From positions 1-60,009 of the forward strand of contig JAFAMW010000066.1 of the NCBI GenBank assembly GCA_019232985.1: DNA of 60,009 bases, written 5' to 3'. This document shows positions 16,969 through 25,987 of the stretch, in pieces. This DNA is from Roseateles sp. (GTDB lineage: Bacteria; Pseudomonadota; Gammaproteobacteria; Burkholderiales; Burkholderiaceae). The position numbers and the translations under genes are program-made. How positions within the stretch are numbered: the first letter of the stretch is position 1; every line of letters starts with the position of its first letter. The notes below the pieces were generated by a model. The model was given only the letters and a program-made list of their open reading frames with translations. It ran no database searches and had not been told where the DNA came from.

Positions 16969-18234
16969 ATGCCGCTGACGCGCCGCATCTTCACGATTTC
17001 CAGCCTCGCGCTCGCCGCCGCCGCGGCGAGCCTGCCAGCCCAGGCCGCCGACACGATCAAGATCGGCGTGCTGCACTCGCTGTCGGGCACGATGGCGATT
17101 TCGGAGACCGCGCTCAAGGACATGGTCCTGATGGCCGTCGACGACGTCAATGCCCATGGCGGCGTGCTCGGCAAGAAGCTCGAGCCTGTCGTCGTCGACC
17201 CCGCGTCGAACTGGCCGCTGTTCGCCGAGAAGGCGCGCCAGCTGATCACGCAGGACAAGGTCGCCGTCGTGTTCGGCTGCTGGACCTCGGTCAGCCGCAA
17301 GTCGGTGCTGCCGGTGTTCGAGGAGCTCGGCTCGCTGCTGTTCTACCCGGTCCAGTACGAGGGCGAGGAGCTCAGCAAGAACGTGTTCTACACGGGCGCG
17401 GCGCCGAACCAGCAGGCGATCCCGGCCGTCGAATACCTGATGAGCAAGGACGGCGGCTCGGCCAAGCGCTTCGTGCTGCTCGGCACCGACTACGTCTACC
17501 CGCGCACGACCAACAAGATCCTGCGCGCGTTCCTGCACGGCAAGGGCGTCGCCGACGCCGACATCATGGAGGAGTACACGCCGTTCGGCCACTCCGACTA
17601 CCAGGGCATCATCGCCAAGATCAAGAAGTTCGCGTCCGAGGGCAAGAAGACCGCCGTGGTCTCGACGATCAACGGCGACTCGAACGTGCCGTTCTACAAG
17701 GAGCTCGGCAACCAGGGCCTGAAGGCGACCGACATCCCGGTCGTCGCGTTCTCGGTCGGCGAGGAGGAGCTGCGCGGCGTCGACACCAAGCCGCTCGTCG
17801 GCCATCTGGCCGCGTGGAACTACTTCATGTCGATCAAGAACCCGGTCAACGCCGCGTGGATCAAGCAGTGGAGCGACTACGCCAAGGCCCACAAGCTGCC
17901 GGGCCAGGCCGACAAGCCGCTGACCAACGACCCGATGGAGGCGACCTGGATCGGCGTGCACATGTGGGCCGCCGCCGCGAACAAGGCCAAGAGCACCGAC
18001 ACCGACAAGGTGATCGCGGCGATGGCCGGCCAGAGCTTCAAGGCGCCCGACGGTTTCACGGTCGAGATGGACGCGAAGAACCACCACCTGCACAAGCCCG
18101 TGTTCATCGGCGAGGTCAAGGCTGACGGCCAGTTCAGCGTGGTCTGGAAGACGCCGGGTCCGGTCAAGGCCCAGCCCTGGAGCCCCTATATCCCCGAGGA
18201 CAAGGGCAAGAAGGACGAGCCCGAGAAGAAGTGA
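16969..18234 (+). CDS. urtA: Urea ABC transporter substrate-binding protein
   Basis: The protein has 421 residues with a signal peptide (MPLTRRIFTISSLALAAAAA, then SLPAQAADTIKIG). The mature protein is a type I periplasmic binding fold of the branched-chain amino-acid/urea group. It opens IGVLHSLSGTMAISE, as UrtA proteins do, and carries GCWTSVSRKSVLP, LFYPVQYEGEE and the ending MDAKNHHLHKPVFIGEV. These segments separate urea and short-chain amide binders from LivJ. It heads the five-gene urt operon and captures urea in the periplasm. Confidence 0.95.
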   Translation: MPLTRRIFTISSLALAAAAASLPAQAADTIKIGVLHSLSGTMAISETALKDMVLMAVDDVNAHGGVLGKKLEPVVVDPASNWPLFAEKARQLITQDKVAVVFGCWTSVSRKSVLPVFEELGSLLFYPVQYEGEELSKNVFYTGAAPNQQAIPAVEYLMSKDGGSAKRFVLLGTDYVYPRTTNKILRAFLHGKGVADADIMEEYTPFGHSDYQGIIAKIKKFASEGKKTAVVSTINGDSNVPFYKELGNQGLKATDIPVVAFSVGEEELRGVDTKPLVGHLAAWNYFMSIKNPVNAAWIKQWSDYAKAHKLPGQADKPLTNDPMEATWIGVHMWAAAANKAKSTDTDKVIAAMAGQSFKAPDGFTVEMDAKNHHLHKPVFIGEVKADGQFSVVWKTPGPVKAQPWSPYIPEDKGKKDEPEKK

Positions 18235-18251
18235 GCGAGGCAAGCGCGTTG

Positions 18252-19823
18252 ATGCCGATCCGCCTGCTGCTGCTGTGCTGCCTGCTGCTCGCGCCGCTTG
18301 CGGCGCGCGCGCTGAGCCCCGCGCAGGCGCGCGCGCTCGCCGACGGCGATACCGACGCGCGCATCGCCGCGCTCGACCAGGCGGTCGCGGCCAACGCGCC
18401 GGGGCTCGCGCCGTTCGCCCAGGCGCTGCTCGACGACGCGGTCAAGCTCACGCCGGCGGCGGTGCTCGTCGTCGACGGCGCGCAGGCGCACGACGCGGCG
18501 GGCGGCGCGCCGGCCGCGCTGCCCGACGACGCGGCCGACGTTGTCAACAACAACCGCATGCGCGGCGCGCTGCAGGCCGCGCTCGCGGCGCTCGAGCTGC
18601 GCGCGCCCGACCCCGCGCGGCGCCGCGCGGCCGTCGCGGCGCTCGCCGCCGCGGGCCTCGACGAAAGCCTGCTGCCGCTCGTCGAGCAGGCGCTCGGCGC
18701 CGAGACCGATGCCGCGCTGAAATCCAGCCTGCGCCAGCTGCGCGCGACCGTGATGGTCGGCGCGAGCGACCCCAAGCGCCGCCTCGCCGCGGCGCAGCTG
18801 CTTGTCGACGCCGACGACCCCGGCGTGCGCGGCCTGCTGATCGACCGCGTCGCCCAGGAACCCGACGCGGCCGTCCGCGCCGCGCTGCAGGATTCGCTCG
18901 CGCGCCTCGACGCGCGGCTCGCCTGGGGCGAGCGCCTGGGCCTGCTGTTCACGGGCCTGAGCCTCGGCAGCATCCTGCTGCTCGTCGCGCTGGGCCTGGC
19001 GATCTGCTACGGCCTGATGGGCGTGATCAATATGGCCCACGGCGAGCTGATGATGATCGGCGCCTACGCGACCTACGTCGTGCAGAACCTCGTGCGCGCG
19101 TACTGGCCCGCGGCCTTCGACGCCTACGTGCTGATCGCGCTGCCGGTGTCGTTCCTCGTGGCGGCCGCGGTCGGCGCGCTGCTCGAGCGGCTCGTGATCC
19201 GCCATCTCTACGGCCGCCCGCTCGAGACCCTGCTCGCGACCTGGGGCATCAGCCTCGTGCTCCAGCAGGCCGTGCGCTCGGTCTTCGGCGCGCAGAACGT
19301 GCTCGTCGAGAACCCGGCCTGGCTGTCGGGCGGCGTCGCCGTGCTACCCAACCTCGTGCTGCCGTGGAACCGCCTCGCGATCATCGCGTTCGCGCTCGTC
19401 GTGCTGGGCCTCGTCGCGTTCCTGATCGCGCGCACGCGGCTCGGCCTGTTCGTTCGCGGCGTCACGCAGAACCGCGCGATGGCCGCCTGCATGGGCGTGA
19501 ACACCGCGCGCATCGACACCTACGCGTTCGCGCTCGGCGCGGGCATCGCGGGGCTCGCGGGCGGCGCGCTCGCCCAGGTCGGCAACGTGGGCCCGGACCT
19601 CGGCCAGGGCTATATCGTCGACGCGTTCATGGTCGTCGTGCTCGGCGGCGTCGGCCAGCTCGCCGGCACCGTGATCGCGGCGAGCGGGCTCGGCGTGCTG
19701 AACAAGCTGCTCGAGGGCTGGTCGGGCCCGGTGCTCGCGAAGATCATGGTGCTCGTCGTGATCGTCGTGTTCATCCAGAAGCGGCCGCAGGGGCTGTTCG
19801 CGTTCAAGGGGCGCGAGGCATGA
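18252..19823 (+). CDS. urtB: Urea ABC transporter permease UrtB
   Basis: The protein has 523 residues from ATG 18252, chosen because a signal peptide (MPIRLLLLCCLLLAPLAARA) begins there; a GTG at 18231 overlaps the urtA stop. About 200 periplasmic helical residues precede the LivH-like membrane domain, an extension typical of UrtB. The permease part includes GVINMAHGELMMIGAYATY, FVRGVTQNRAMAACMGVN and MVVVLGGVGQLAGTVIA. It pairs with UrtC to form the channel. Confidence 0.95.
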   Translation: MPIRLLLLCCLLLAPLAARALSPAQARALADGDTDARIAALDQAVAANAPGLAPFAQALLDDAVKLTPAAVLVVDGAQAHDAAGGAPAALPDDAADVVNNNRMRGALQAALAALELRAPDPARRRAAVAALAAAGLDESLLPLVEQALGAETDAALKSSLRQLRATVMVGASDPKRRLAAAQLLVDADDPGVRGLLIDRVAQEPDAAVRAALQDSLARLDARLAWGERLGLLFTGLSLGSILLLVALGLAICYGLMGVINMAHGELMMIGAYATYVVQNLVRAYWPAAFDAYVLIALPVSFLVAAAVGALLERLVIRHLYGRPLETLLATWGISLVLQQAVRSVFGAQNVLVENPAWLSGGVAVLPNLVLPWNRLAIIAFALVVLGLVAFLIARTRLGLFVRGVTQNRAMAACMGVNTARIDTYAFALGAGIAGLAGGALAQVGNVGPDLGQGYIVDAFMVVVLGGVGQLAGTVIAASGLGVLNKLLEGWSGPVLAKIMVLVVIVVFIQKRPQGLFAFKGREA

Positions 19824-20905
19824 GCGCGCAGGGCCTTCGAATCAGCCGGCACACGCTCGGTGTCGCGGCCGCGCTGTTCGTCGCGATCGTGCTCGTGCCC
19901 GTGCTGAACCGGTTCGTGCCGGCCGGCAGCGCGCTGCACCTGTCCGACTACGCGGTGGGCCTGGTCGCCAAGATCATGTGCTACGCGATCTGCGCGCTCG
20001 CGATTGACCTGATCTGGGGCTACACGGGCATCCTGTCGCTGGGCCACGGCCTGTTCTTCGCGCTCGGCGGCTACGCGATGGGCATGTATTTGATGCGCGA
20101 GATCGGCCACGACGGCAACTACGCGAGCGACCTGCCGGATTTCATGGTCTTCCTCGACTGGAAGACGCTGCCCTGGCACTGGACCTTCAGTGCGTCGTTC
20201 TGGTTCCAGGCCGCGATGGTGCTCGCGGCGCCGGGCCTGCTGGCCTTCGTGTTCGGCTTCTTCGCGTTCCGCTCGCGCATCAAGGGCGTGTACTTCTCGA
20301 TCATCACGCAGGCGCTGACCTACGCGGCGATGCTGCTGTTCTTCCGCAACGAGACCGGCTTCGGCGGCAACAACGGCTTCACCGACTTCAAGCGCATCCT
20401 CGGCGCGCCGATCACGGCGCCGGGCACGCGCATCGCGCTGTTCGTCGCCACGGCCTGCGTGCTCGTCGCGTTCTACCTGCTCGCGCGCTGGCTCGTCGCG
20501 ACCCGGTTCGGCCGCGTGCTGATGGCGATCCGCGACGCCGAGAGCCGCGTGATGTTCACCGGCTACGACCCGGTCGCCTACAAGCTCGCCGTGTGGGTGC
20601 TGTCGGCGCTGATGTGCGGCGTCGCGGGCGCGCTCTACGTGCCGCAGGTCGGCATCATCAACCCGAGCGAGATGAGTCCCGCGGCCGGCATCGAGATCGC
20701 CGTGTGGTGCGCCGTGGGCGGCCGCGCAAGCCTGGTCGGGCCGATCGTCGGCGCGTTCTTCGTGAACGGCGCGAAGAGCTGGTTCACCCAGGCCTTTCCC
20801 GAGTACTGGCTGTACTTTCTCGGCGCGCTGTTCATCGCCGTGACGCTGTTCCTGCCGCAAGGGCTGGTGGGCCTGTTCCGACGCGGGGTGCGCCGTGACG
20901 CCTGA
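19820..20905 (+). CDS. urtC: Urea ABC transporter permease UrtC
   Basis: The protein has 361 residues, a LivM-like membrane protein. It carries IWGYTGILSLGHGLFFALGG, YFSIITQALTYAAMLLF, ETGFGGNNGFTDFK (a UrtC feature) and the EAA-type segment AIRDAESRVMFTGYDP. It starts with an ATGA overlap on urtB, so the genes are translationally coupled. It overlaps urtD by 11 bases. Confidence 0.95.
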   Translation: MSAQGLRISRHTLGVAAALFVAIVLVPVLNRFVPAGSALHLSDYAVGLVAKIMCYAICALAIDLIWGYTGILSLGHGLFFALGGYAMGMYLMREIGHDGNYASDLPDFMVFLDWKTLPWHWTFSASFWFQAAMVLAAPGLLAFVFGFFAFRSRIKGVYFSIITQALTYAAMLLFFRNETGFGGNNGFTDFKRILGAPITAPGTRIALFVATACVLVAFYLLARWLVATRFGRVLMAIRDAESRVMFTGYDPVAYKLAVWVLSALMCGVAGALYVPQVGIINPSEMSPAAGIEIAVWCAVGGRASLVGPIVGAFFVNGAKSWFTQAFPEYWLYFLGALFIAVTLFLPQGLVGLFRRGVRRDA

Positions 20906-21776
20906 ACTGCTGGAGCAGGGCGCGCGCGCGAAACGCGAGCACGATGAACACGAGGCTGCGCAACAGGCTTCGGGTGGCCGCGGCGCCGCGTATGGTCGCG
21001 TCGTGCACGGCGGCGAGCCCGACTTCGGCACCGGCGTCGCGCTCTACCTCGATGACGTAACGGTCAGCTTCGACGGCTTCAAGGCGCTCAACGCGCTGAA
21101 CCTGATGATCGGCGTCGGCGAGCTGCGCGCGATCATCGGCCCGAACGGCGCGGGCAAGACGACGATGATGGACGTGATCACGGGCAAGACGCGGCCCGAC
21201 GCGGGCAGCGTGTCCTTCGGCCAGAACGTCGACCTGCTGCGCCTGCGCGAGAACGAGATCGCCGGCATCGGCATCGGCCGCAAGTTCCAGAAGCCCACGG
21301 TGTTCGAAGCGCTCACGGTGTTCGAGAACCTCGAGCTCGCGCTCAAGGCCGAGCGCGGCGTGCGCGCCAGCCTCCTGCACCGGCTCGATGGCGAGCAGCG
21401 TGCGCGCATCGAAGCCACGCTCGAGACCATCCACCTGAAGGACGCGGCGGCCCGAACGGCCGGGCTGCTCTCGCACGGTCAGAAGCAGTGGCTCGAGATC
21501 GGCATGCTGCTGATGCAGGACCCGCGCCTGCTGCTGCTCGACGAGCCCGTGGCCGGCATGACCGACGAGGAAACCGAGCGCACGGCCGAGCTGCTGCTGA
21601 CGCTCGAGGGCAAGCATTCGCTCGTCGTCGTCGAGCACGACATGAAGTTCGTCGCCGCGATCACCGAGGGCCGGCGCAAGGTCACCGTGCTGCACGAGGG
21701 CAGCGTGCTCGCCGAAGGGCGGCTCGCCGAGGTGCAGGCCGACGAGCGCGTCGTGGAGGTCTATCTTGGTCGGTGA
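20895..21776 (+). CDS. urtD: Urea ABC transporter ATP-binding protein UrtD
   Basis: The protein has 293 residues from a GTG inside the urtC 3' end. After about 50 hydrophilic residues comes a LivG-like ATPase: Walker A GPNGAGKTT, Q-loop region GRKFQKPTVFEALTVFENLE, signature LLSHGQKQWLEIGMLLMQDP (the LSHGQKQWLEI form is UrtD-like), Walker B LLLLDEPVAGM and switch His in VVEHDM. The charged N-terminal extension is longer than usual. Confidence 0.95.
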   Translation: MTPELLEQGARAKREHDEHEAAQQASGGRGAAYGRVVHGGEPDFGTGVALYLDDVTVSFDGFKALNALNLMIGVGELRAIIGPNGAGKTTMMDVITGKTRPDAGSVSFGQNVDLLRLRENEIAGIGIGRKFQKPTVFEALTVFENLELALKAERGVRASLLHRLDGEQRARIEATLETIHLKDAAARTAGLLSHGQKQWLEIGMLLMQDPRLLLLDEPVAGMTDEETERTAELLLTLEGKHSLVVVEHDMKFVAAITEGRRKVTVLHEGSVLAEGRLAEVQADERVVEVYLGR

Positions 21777-22512
21777 CGAAGCCAATGCGCCGGCGCTGCT
21801 CGAGGTCGACGCGCTGCACCAGGCCTACGGCGGCTCGCACATCCTGCGCGGTCTGAGCTTCGCGGCACGGGAGGGCGAGATCACCGTCGTGCTCGGCCGC
21901 AACGGCGTCGGCAAGACGACGCTGCTCAAGAGCCTGATGGGCCTGGTGCCGACACGCAGCGGCAGCGTGCGGTTCGGAGGCGCCGACATCACGCGCGAGC
22001 CCGCCTACGCGCGCGTGCGCCGCGGCATCGGCTACGTGCCGCAGGGTCGCGAGATCTTCGGCCGCCTGTCGGTCGCCGAGAACCTTGCGCTGGGCCTCGC
22101 CTACAAGCCCGCGCGCACGCCGCTGCCGGCGCAGCTGTTCGAGCTGTTCCCGGTGCTTGCACAGATGCTCGCGCGGCGCGGCGGCGACCTCTCGGGCGGC
22201 CAGCAGCAGCAGCTCTCGATCGCGCGTGCGCTCGCGGCCGGCCCCGCGCTGCTCGTGCTCGACGAGCCGACCGAGGGCATCCAGCCCAGCGTGATCAAGG
22301 ACATCGGCCGCGTGCTGCGCCGCCTCGCCGACGAGGGGCTCGAGATCGACGGCGCGCGCCGCCGCATGGCGATCGTGCTCGTCGAGCAGTACGTCGACTT
22401 CGCCGAGGCGCTCGCCGACCAATACCTCGTGATGGAGCGCGGCGCGTTCATCAAGGCCGGGCGCGGCAGGGACATGCAGGCGGACGGGGTGAGGGGGCTG
22501 GTGGCGCTGTAG
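21766..22512 (+). CDS. urtE: Urea ABC transporter ATP-binding protein UrtE
   Basis: The protein has 248 residues, a LivF-like ATPase: Walker A GRNGVGKTTLLKSL, RGIGYVPQGREIFGRLSVAEN, signature LSGGQQQQLSIARAL, Walker B LLVLDEPTEGIQPSVI and VLVEQYVDF. The start is a TTG at 21766. It is supported by GGAGG at 21755-21759, six bases away, and no ATG is in frame nearby, so this is a real non-ATG start. It overlaps urtD by 11 bases and ends the operon. Confidence 0.94.
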   Translation: MVGDEANAPALLEVDALHQAYGGSHILRGLSFAAREGEITVVLGRNGVGKTTLLKSLMGLVPTRSGSVRFGGADITREPAYARVRRGIGYVPQGREIFGRLSVAENLALGLAYKPARTPLPAQLFELFPVLAQMLARRGGDLSGGQQQQLSIARALAAGPALLVLDEPTEGIQPSVIKDIGRVLRRLADEGLEIDGARRRMAIVLVEQYVDFAEALADQYLVMERGAFIKAGRGRDMQADGVRGLVAL

Positions 22513-22554
22513 GCCGGCGGCAGGGTGCGGAGGCAGCGGCTAAGATTTCGGGCC

Positions 22555-22573
22555 CGGGCTCGGGCCGAGCCCG
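22555..22573. other. GC-rich hairpin between urtE and the TlpA-like gene
   Basis: CGGGCTC-GGGCC-GAGCCCG gives a 7-bp stem and 5-base loop, 43 bases after the urtE stop and 37 bases before the next start. It could end the urt transcript, but no T run follows. A -10-like TAAGAT at 22541 just before it could instead make it part of the next gene's leader. Confidence 0.3.
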
Positions 22574-22609
22574 TGCCGGCGCCGCCATCCCGTCAGAGAG
22601 ATCCCCCGC

Positions 22610-23191
22610 ATGACCCGCCGTAACGGCCACCCGCCGCCCACCCTGAACCGCCGCGCCTGCCTGGCCGCTGCAGCCGCGGCGACCGCCATGGGCGTGCTCG
22701 CCGGCGGCGGCGCCACCGTGCGCGCCGACGACTCGATCACGCGCCGCCCCTGGCCCGCGAAGCTCAAGACCCCGGCCCTCGACGCGCCCTGCTTCGAGGG
22801 CCCCGAGGTCCACCTCGCCGCGCTGCGCGGCCAGGTCGTGCTGCTGAACTTCTGGGCCAGCTGGTGCCCGGGCTGCCGCGACGAGATGCCCTCGCTCGAG
22901 CTGCTCGCCACGCGTTTCGGCGGCGAGGGCCTCGCCGTCGTCGCCGTCAACTACCGCGAGACCGACGGCGCGATCCGGCGCTTCACCGAGCAGCTCGTCG
23001 GCGACCTGCGCATCGCCCGCGACGCCGACGGCGCGGTCGCCAGGGCCTGGGGCGTGCGCGTGTTCCCGACCACCGTGGCCGTCGGCCGCGACGGCCGCGC
23101 CGCGTTCAGCGTGGTCGGCGCCGTCGACTGGATGGCCGACCCGGTACGCGGCTGGGTCGCCGAGCTGCTTGCGCAGCGCCCGGCCGCCTGA
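22610..23191 (+). CDS. Exported TlpA/ResA-like thioredoxin
   Basis: The protein has 193 residues. The N terminus carries NRRACLAAAAAATAMGV, a twin-Arg-like signal sequence. The mature domain is a thioredoxin fold with the redox pair in FWASWCPGCRDEMPSLE and a cis-Pro in RVFPTTVAVGRDG. TlpA/ResA proteins reduce periplasmic disulfides, for example in cytochrome c maturation. It is followed at 35 bases by a transglutaminase-like gene, possibly in the same transcript. The true partner is unknown. Confidence 0.88.
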   Translation: MTRRNGHPPPTLNRRACLAAAAAATAMGVLAGGGATVRADDSITRRPWPAKLKTPALDAPCFEGPEVHLAALRGQVVLLNFWASWCPGCRDEMPSLELLATRFGGEGLAVVAVNYRETDGAIRRFTEQLVGDLRIARDADGAVARAWGVRVFPTTVAVGRDGRAAFSVVGAVDWMADPVRGWVAELLAQRPAA

Positions 23192-23225
23192 TTTTCCGTT
23201 TGCCGCTTTGCCCGACAATCCGCCC

Positions 23226-24341
23226 ATGAACACCCTGAACCGCCGCCGCCTGCTCCAGTCGGGCGCTGCCGCCGGCCTCGCCACGCTGGGCCTGCCGAGC
23301 TTCGCTGCCGCCGAAGCCGAACACCACTTCGACCCCAAGGCCGGCGCCTGGCGGACCTTCGACGCGACGACCACCGTCGAGCCGACCGACCTGCAGGGCA
23401 CCGTGCAGGTCTGGGTGCCGTTGCCCGACATCGACACCGACTTCCAGCGCACCGTCGAGCACAGCTGGCGCGGCAACGCCGCGAGCGCGCAGATCGTCGC
23501 CGACCCGGTGCGCGGCGTGCGCATGCTCTACGCGACCTTCGAGGCCGGCCAGGACAAGCCGAGCCTGAGCGTGACGAGCCGCGTGCGCACGCGCAACCGC
23601 TCGGTCGACTGGGCCGCGCGCGCGCCGCGCGCCGTGGACCCGGCCGTGCTGCAAGCCGCGCTGGCCGCGACCGAGCTGATCCCGACCGACGGCATCGTGC
23701 GCAAGACCGCGCTCGAGGCGACGCGCGGCGCCCACGCCGACGTCGACAAGGTCCGCGCGATCTACGATTGGGTCGTGACCAACGCGCACCGCGACCCGGG
23801 CACGCGCGGCTGCGGCATCGGTGACATCGCGAGCATGCTCGAGAGCGGCAACCTCGGCGGCAAATGCGCGGATCTCAACGCGATCTTCGTCGGCCTGTGC
23901 CGCGCGTCGGGCATCCCCGCGCGCGACCTCTACGGCGTGCGCCTCGCGCCGTCGCAGTTCGGCTACCGCGAGCTCGGCGCGAACCCGGCCAAGCTCACGG
24001 GCGCCCAGCATTGCCGCGCCGAGGTCTTTCTCAAGAGCCACGGCTGGGTCGCGATGGACCCGGCCGACGTGCTCAAGGTCATGCGCCAGGAGACGCCGAA
24101 CTGGATCAAGGACGCCAGGGATCCGCTCGTCGCGCCCGTCGACAAGGCGCTGTTCGGCGCCTGGGAAGGCAACTGGATGGCCTACAACCGCGGCGCCGAC
24201 ATCACGCTGCCGCACCAGGCCGGCAAGGCCACGCTGCCCTTCCTGATGTATCCGCAGGGCCGCAACGCGAGCGGGCGCTTCGACGAGTACGCGCCGGACC
24301 AGTTCAAGTACGCGATCAGCGCGCGCGAAGTCACGGCCTGA
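23226..24341 (+). CDS. Exported transglutaminase-like domain protein
   Basis: The protein has 371 residues from ATG 23226. A Tat-type signal sequence (NRRRLLQSGAAAGLATLGLP) opens it. After a beta-rich region comes a transglutaminase/protease-like core: the catalytic Cys in GGKCADLNAIFVGLCRASG, His in CRAEVFLKSHGWVAMD and Asp in MDPADVL. Bacterial members are mostly thiol hydrolases rather than cross-linkers. Tat export suggests it folds before leaving the cytoplasm. It is convergent with the next gene, with 20 bases between stops. Confidence 0.88.
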   Translation: MNTLNRRRLLQSGAAAGLATLGLPSFAAAEAEHHFDPKAGAWRTFDATTTVEPTDLQGTVQVWVPLPDIDTDFQRTVEHSWRGNAASAQIVADPVRGVRMLYATFEAGQDKPSLSVTSRVRTRNRSVDWAARAPRAVDPAVLQAALAATELIPTDGIVRKTALEATRGAHADVDKVRAIYDWVVTNAHRDPGTRGCGIGDIASMLESGNLGGKCADLNAIFVGLCRASGIPARDLYGVRLAPSQFGYRELGANPAKLTGAQHCRAEVFLKSHGWVAMDPADVLKVMRQETPNWIKDARDPLVAPVDKALFGAWEGNWMAYNRGADITLPHQAGKATLPFLMYPQGRNASGRFDEYAPDQFKYAISAREVTA

Positions 24342-24361
24342 GTAGGGACCCTCTGCGGTCG

Positions 24362-24862
24362 TTAGGCCATAAAGCGCACCAGCCGGGTCAGCAGCGCCTC
24401 CTTCAGGATTCCGTCCGGCCGGCCGTTGGTCCGCAGGTTGTCGTTGTAGGCCGCGAACTGGATCGCGCGCGGGATCGGCGGGGCCTTGGCGCCGAGCGTC
24501 GCGAGCTGTTCGTCGATGACCTCGATCGATAGCGGCGACTTCGAGATCCGCGCGACCAGCTGCGAGAACTTCTCGCGTGCCGTGCCATGCTTGGCCGACT
24601 CGGCCAGGGGCTTGGAGGCCTGTTGATAGGCCGAGACGATCGCGAGGCAGACGCCGACGCTGAACGACATCTCGGCGTCGTGCCGGGCCGCGCCGGCGAC
24701 CATGCCCGAGGTCAGCAGGACCTGCGCGAAGACGATCAGCTTGTTCTTGCTCGCGTAGTAGGTCTCGGCGAGCCCGTGCGCGACGACCGCGTACTTCGCG
24801 TCCATCGCGGCCTCCCAAAGCGTGCGCGGGTCTTCGCGAGCCTCCTGGGGGTAGTCCTGCAT
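24362..24862 (-). CDS. SLATT-like two-helix membrane protein
   Basis: The protein has 166 residues. An N-terminal amphipathic helix (AETYYASKNKLIVFAQVLLT) leads into two short hydrophobic segments (about 40-57 and 65-80). A helical cytoplasmic region follows with AESAKHGTAREKFSQLVARI and AKAPPIPRAIQFAAYNDNL. The order of two helices, the 'A-x-x-H-x-x-A-x-x-[FY]-x-x-L' helix and the 'P-x-x-P-R-A' turn resembles SLATT domains, predicted pore-forming effectors of conflict systems. No nucleotidyltransferase, SLOG or reverse-transcriptase gene is adjacent. Family membership is from pattern memory. A proline-rich small ORF ends 7 bases before its ATG. Confidence 0.6.
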   Translation of the reverse strand: MQDYPQEAREDPRTLWEAAMDAKYAVVAHGLAETYYASKNKLIVFAQVLLTSGMVAGAARHDAEMSFSVGVCLAIVSAYQQASKPLAESAKHGTAREKFSQLVARISKSPLSIEVIDEQLATLGAKAPPIPRAIQFAAYNDNLRTNGRPDGILKEALLTRLVRFMA

Positions 24863-24869
24863 AGCTGCC

Positions 24870-24986
24870 TCACTGCTTGGTCGGGGGTGGTGGATCCCGG
24901 GGCGGCGGCGGAGCCGGCGGCCTGGGTTGCCTGACGGGAGGCACGGACGCCCGGGCCGGGCGATGGGGCAATGCCTTCGCGCTCAT
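24870..24986 (-). CDS. Proline-rich 38-residue ORF preceding the SLATT-like gene
   Basis: The minus-strand ATG at 24986 opens a 38-codon frame: MSAKALPHRPARASVPPVRQ followed by PRPPAPPPPRDPPPPTKQ. Nearly half the residues are Pro or Arg. Its TGA lies 7 bases upstream of the SLATT-like start, and its last bases carry the latter's ribosome-binding GAGG, so the two would be translationally coupled. Poly-proline tracts can stall ribosomes, so it might be a regulatory leader peptide. It could also be a chance frame. The other 205 bases up to 25192 show no gene. Confidence 0.4.
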   Translation of the reverse strand: MSAKALPHRPARASVPPVRQPRPPAPPPPRDPPPPTKQ

Positions 24987-25191
24987 GAGCGCATCCTGAG
25001 TCAGTTGCGACCCATGTCAAGCGCTCGAGCGCAAGGGCTTGACCCAGGCATGCGCTACGCGATCGCGCCGTCGCCACATCGTTTCCACGCGGCATGCGCT
25101 GCCGCAATACGGCCTGCGGGTGGCCGTCCTAGCTTCGCGCTGCATCCCGGCGCGGTCGCCGCGGCATGCGTCGACAACAAGGATTGCAGAC

Positions 25192-25851
25192 ATGCAGGCG
25201 ACATTGGCAAAGCGATTGCTCGGCGAGGGCCTCGGCACGATGGGGCTCGAGCTCGTGATCATCGGCGCGGGCGTGATGGCCGAGCGCATGGGCGGCGGCA
25301 ACGTCGGCGTGGCGATGCTCGGCACGACGCTCGCGATCACCGGCGGACTCTATGCGCTGATCGAGGTCTTCGGGCCGATCAGCGGCGCGCATTTCAACCC
25401 GGTGGTCTCGCTCGTGATGGCGAGCCGCCGGGTCCTGCCCTGGCGCGAGTTCGGGCCCTACGTGCTCGCGCAGTGCGTCGGCGCCGTGCTCGGCGCCTGG
25501 CTCGTGCACGCGATGTTCGACCTGCCGCTGCTCGAGGTCTCGACCAAGCTCAGGCCAGGGTGGGGCCCGCTGATCGGCGAAGTCGTCGCGACGAGCGGCC
25601 TGCTGCTCGCGATCCTGTGCGCGCCGCCGCCGCGCGGGCCGGCCATCGTCGCGACCTATGTCGGCGCGGCCTGCTGGTTCACGGCGTCGACCTGTTTTGC
25701 GAACCCCGCGATCACGCTCGGGCGCGTGTTCAGTGACACCTTCACGGGCATCGCGCCGGCGAACGCGCCGGGGTTCGTGGTCGCCGAACTCGTCGGGGCG
25801 GGGCTGGCGGTGTTGCTTTACCGGGCGCTGACGGGGTCGGCGCGCAACTGA
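25192..25851 (+). CDS. MIP-family channel, AqpS-like
   Basis: The protein has 219 residues with six helices and two half-helix motifs, NPV in SGAHFNPVVSLVMA and NPA in ANPAITLGRVFSDTF. In ordinary aquaporins the second motif is NPAR; here the Arg is replaced by Ile, as in arsenite-permeable AqpS. It is closely similar along its length to the channel at 28328-29035 in the arsenic operon (shared EVFGP-SGAH, PYVLAQ, GAWLVHAMF, FSDTF-GIAPA). It stands outside that operon, so it may carry another uncharged solute or be a displaced copy. Confidence 0.9.
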   Translation: MQATLAKRLLGEGLGTMGLELVIIGAGVMAERMGGGNVGVAMLGTTLAITGGLYALIEVFGPISGAHFNPVVSLVMASRRVLPWREFGPYVLAQCVGAVLGAWLVHAMFDLPLLEVSTKLRPGWGPLIGEVVATSGLLLAILCAPPPRGPAIVATYVGAACWFTASTCFANPAITLGRVFSDTFTGIAPANAPGFVVAELVGAGLAVLLYRALTGSARN

Positions 25852-25987
25852 TGCCAGGCGAAAAGTCCCCGGATCAGACTACGCGAAGGCGAATGAATTG
25901 GTCATGAGCTCGTCGTGGATCAGGGACATCTGACGGGCGATGCTCGAAGAATCGCTGGTCGTTGTGCAACCTTAAAGGAGGCTTCCA

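Noticed and set aside
16816..16969. Sigma-54 promoter for urtA
   Set aside because: No TGGCAC-N5-TTGCA-like sequence was found in the gap.
22555..22573. Strong intrinsic terminator after urtE
   Set aside because: The hairpin is stable, but no T tract follows and it sits next to a possible promoter for the next gene, so it is listed only as a hairpin.
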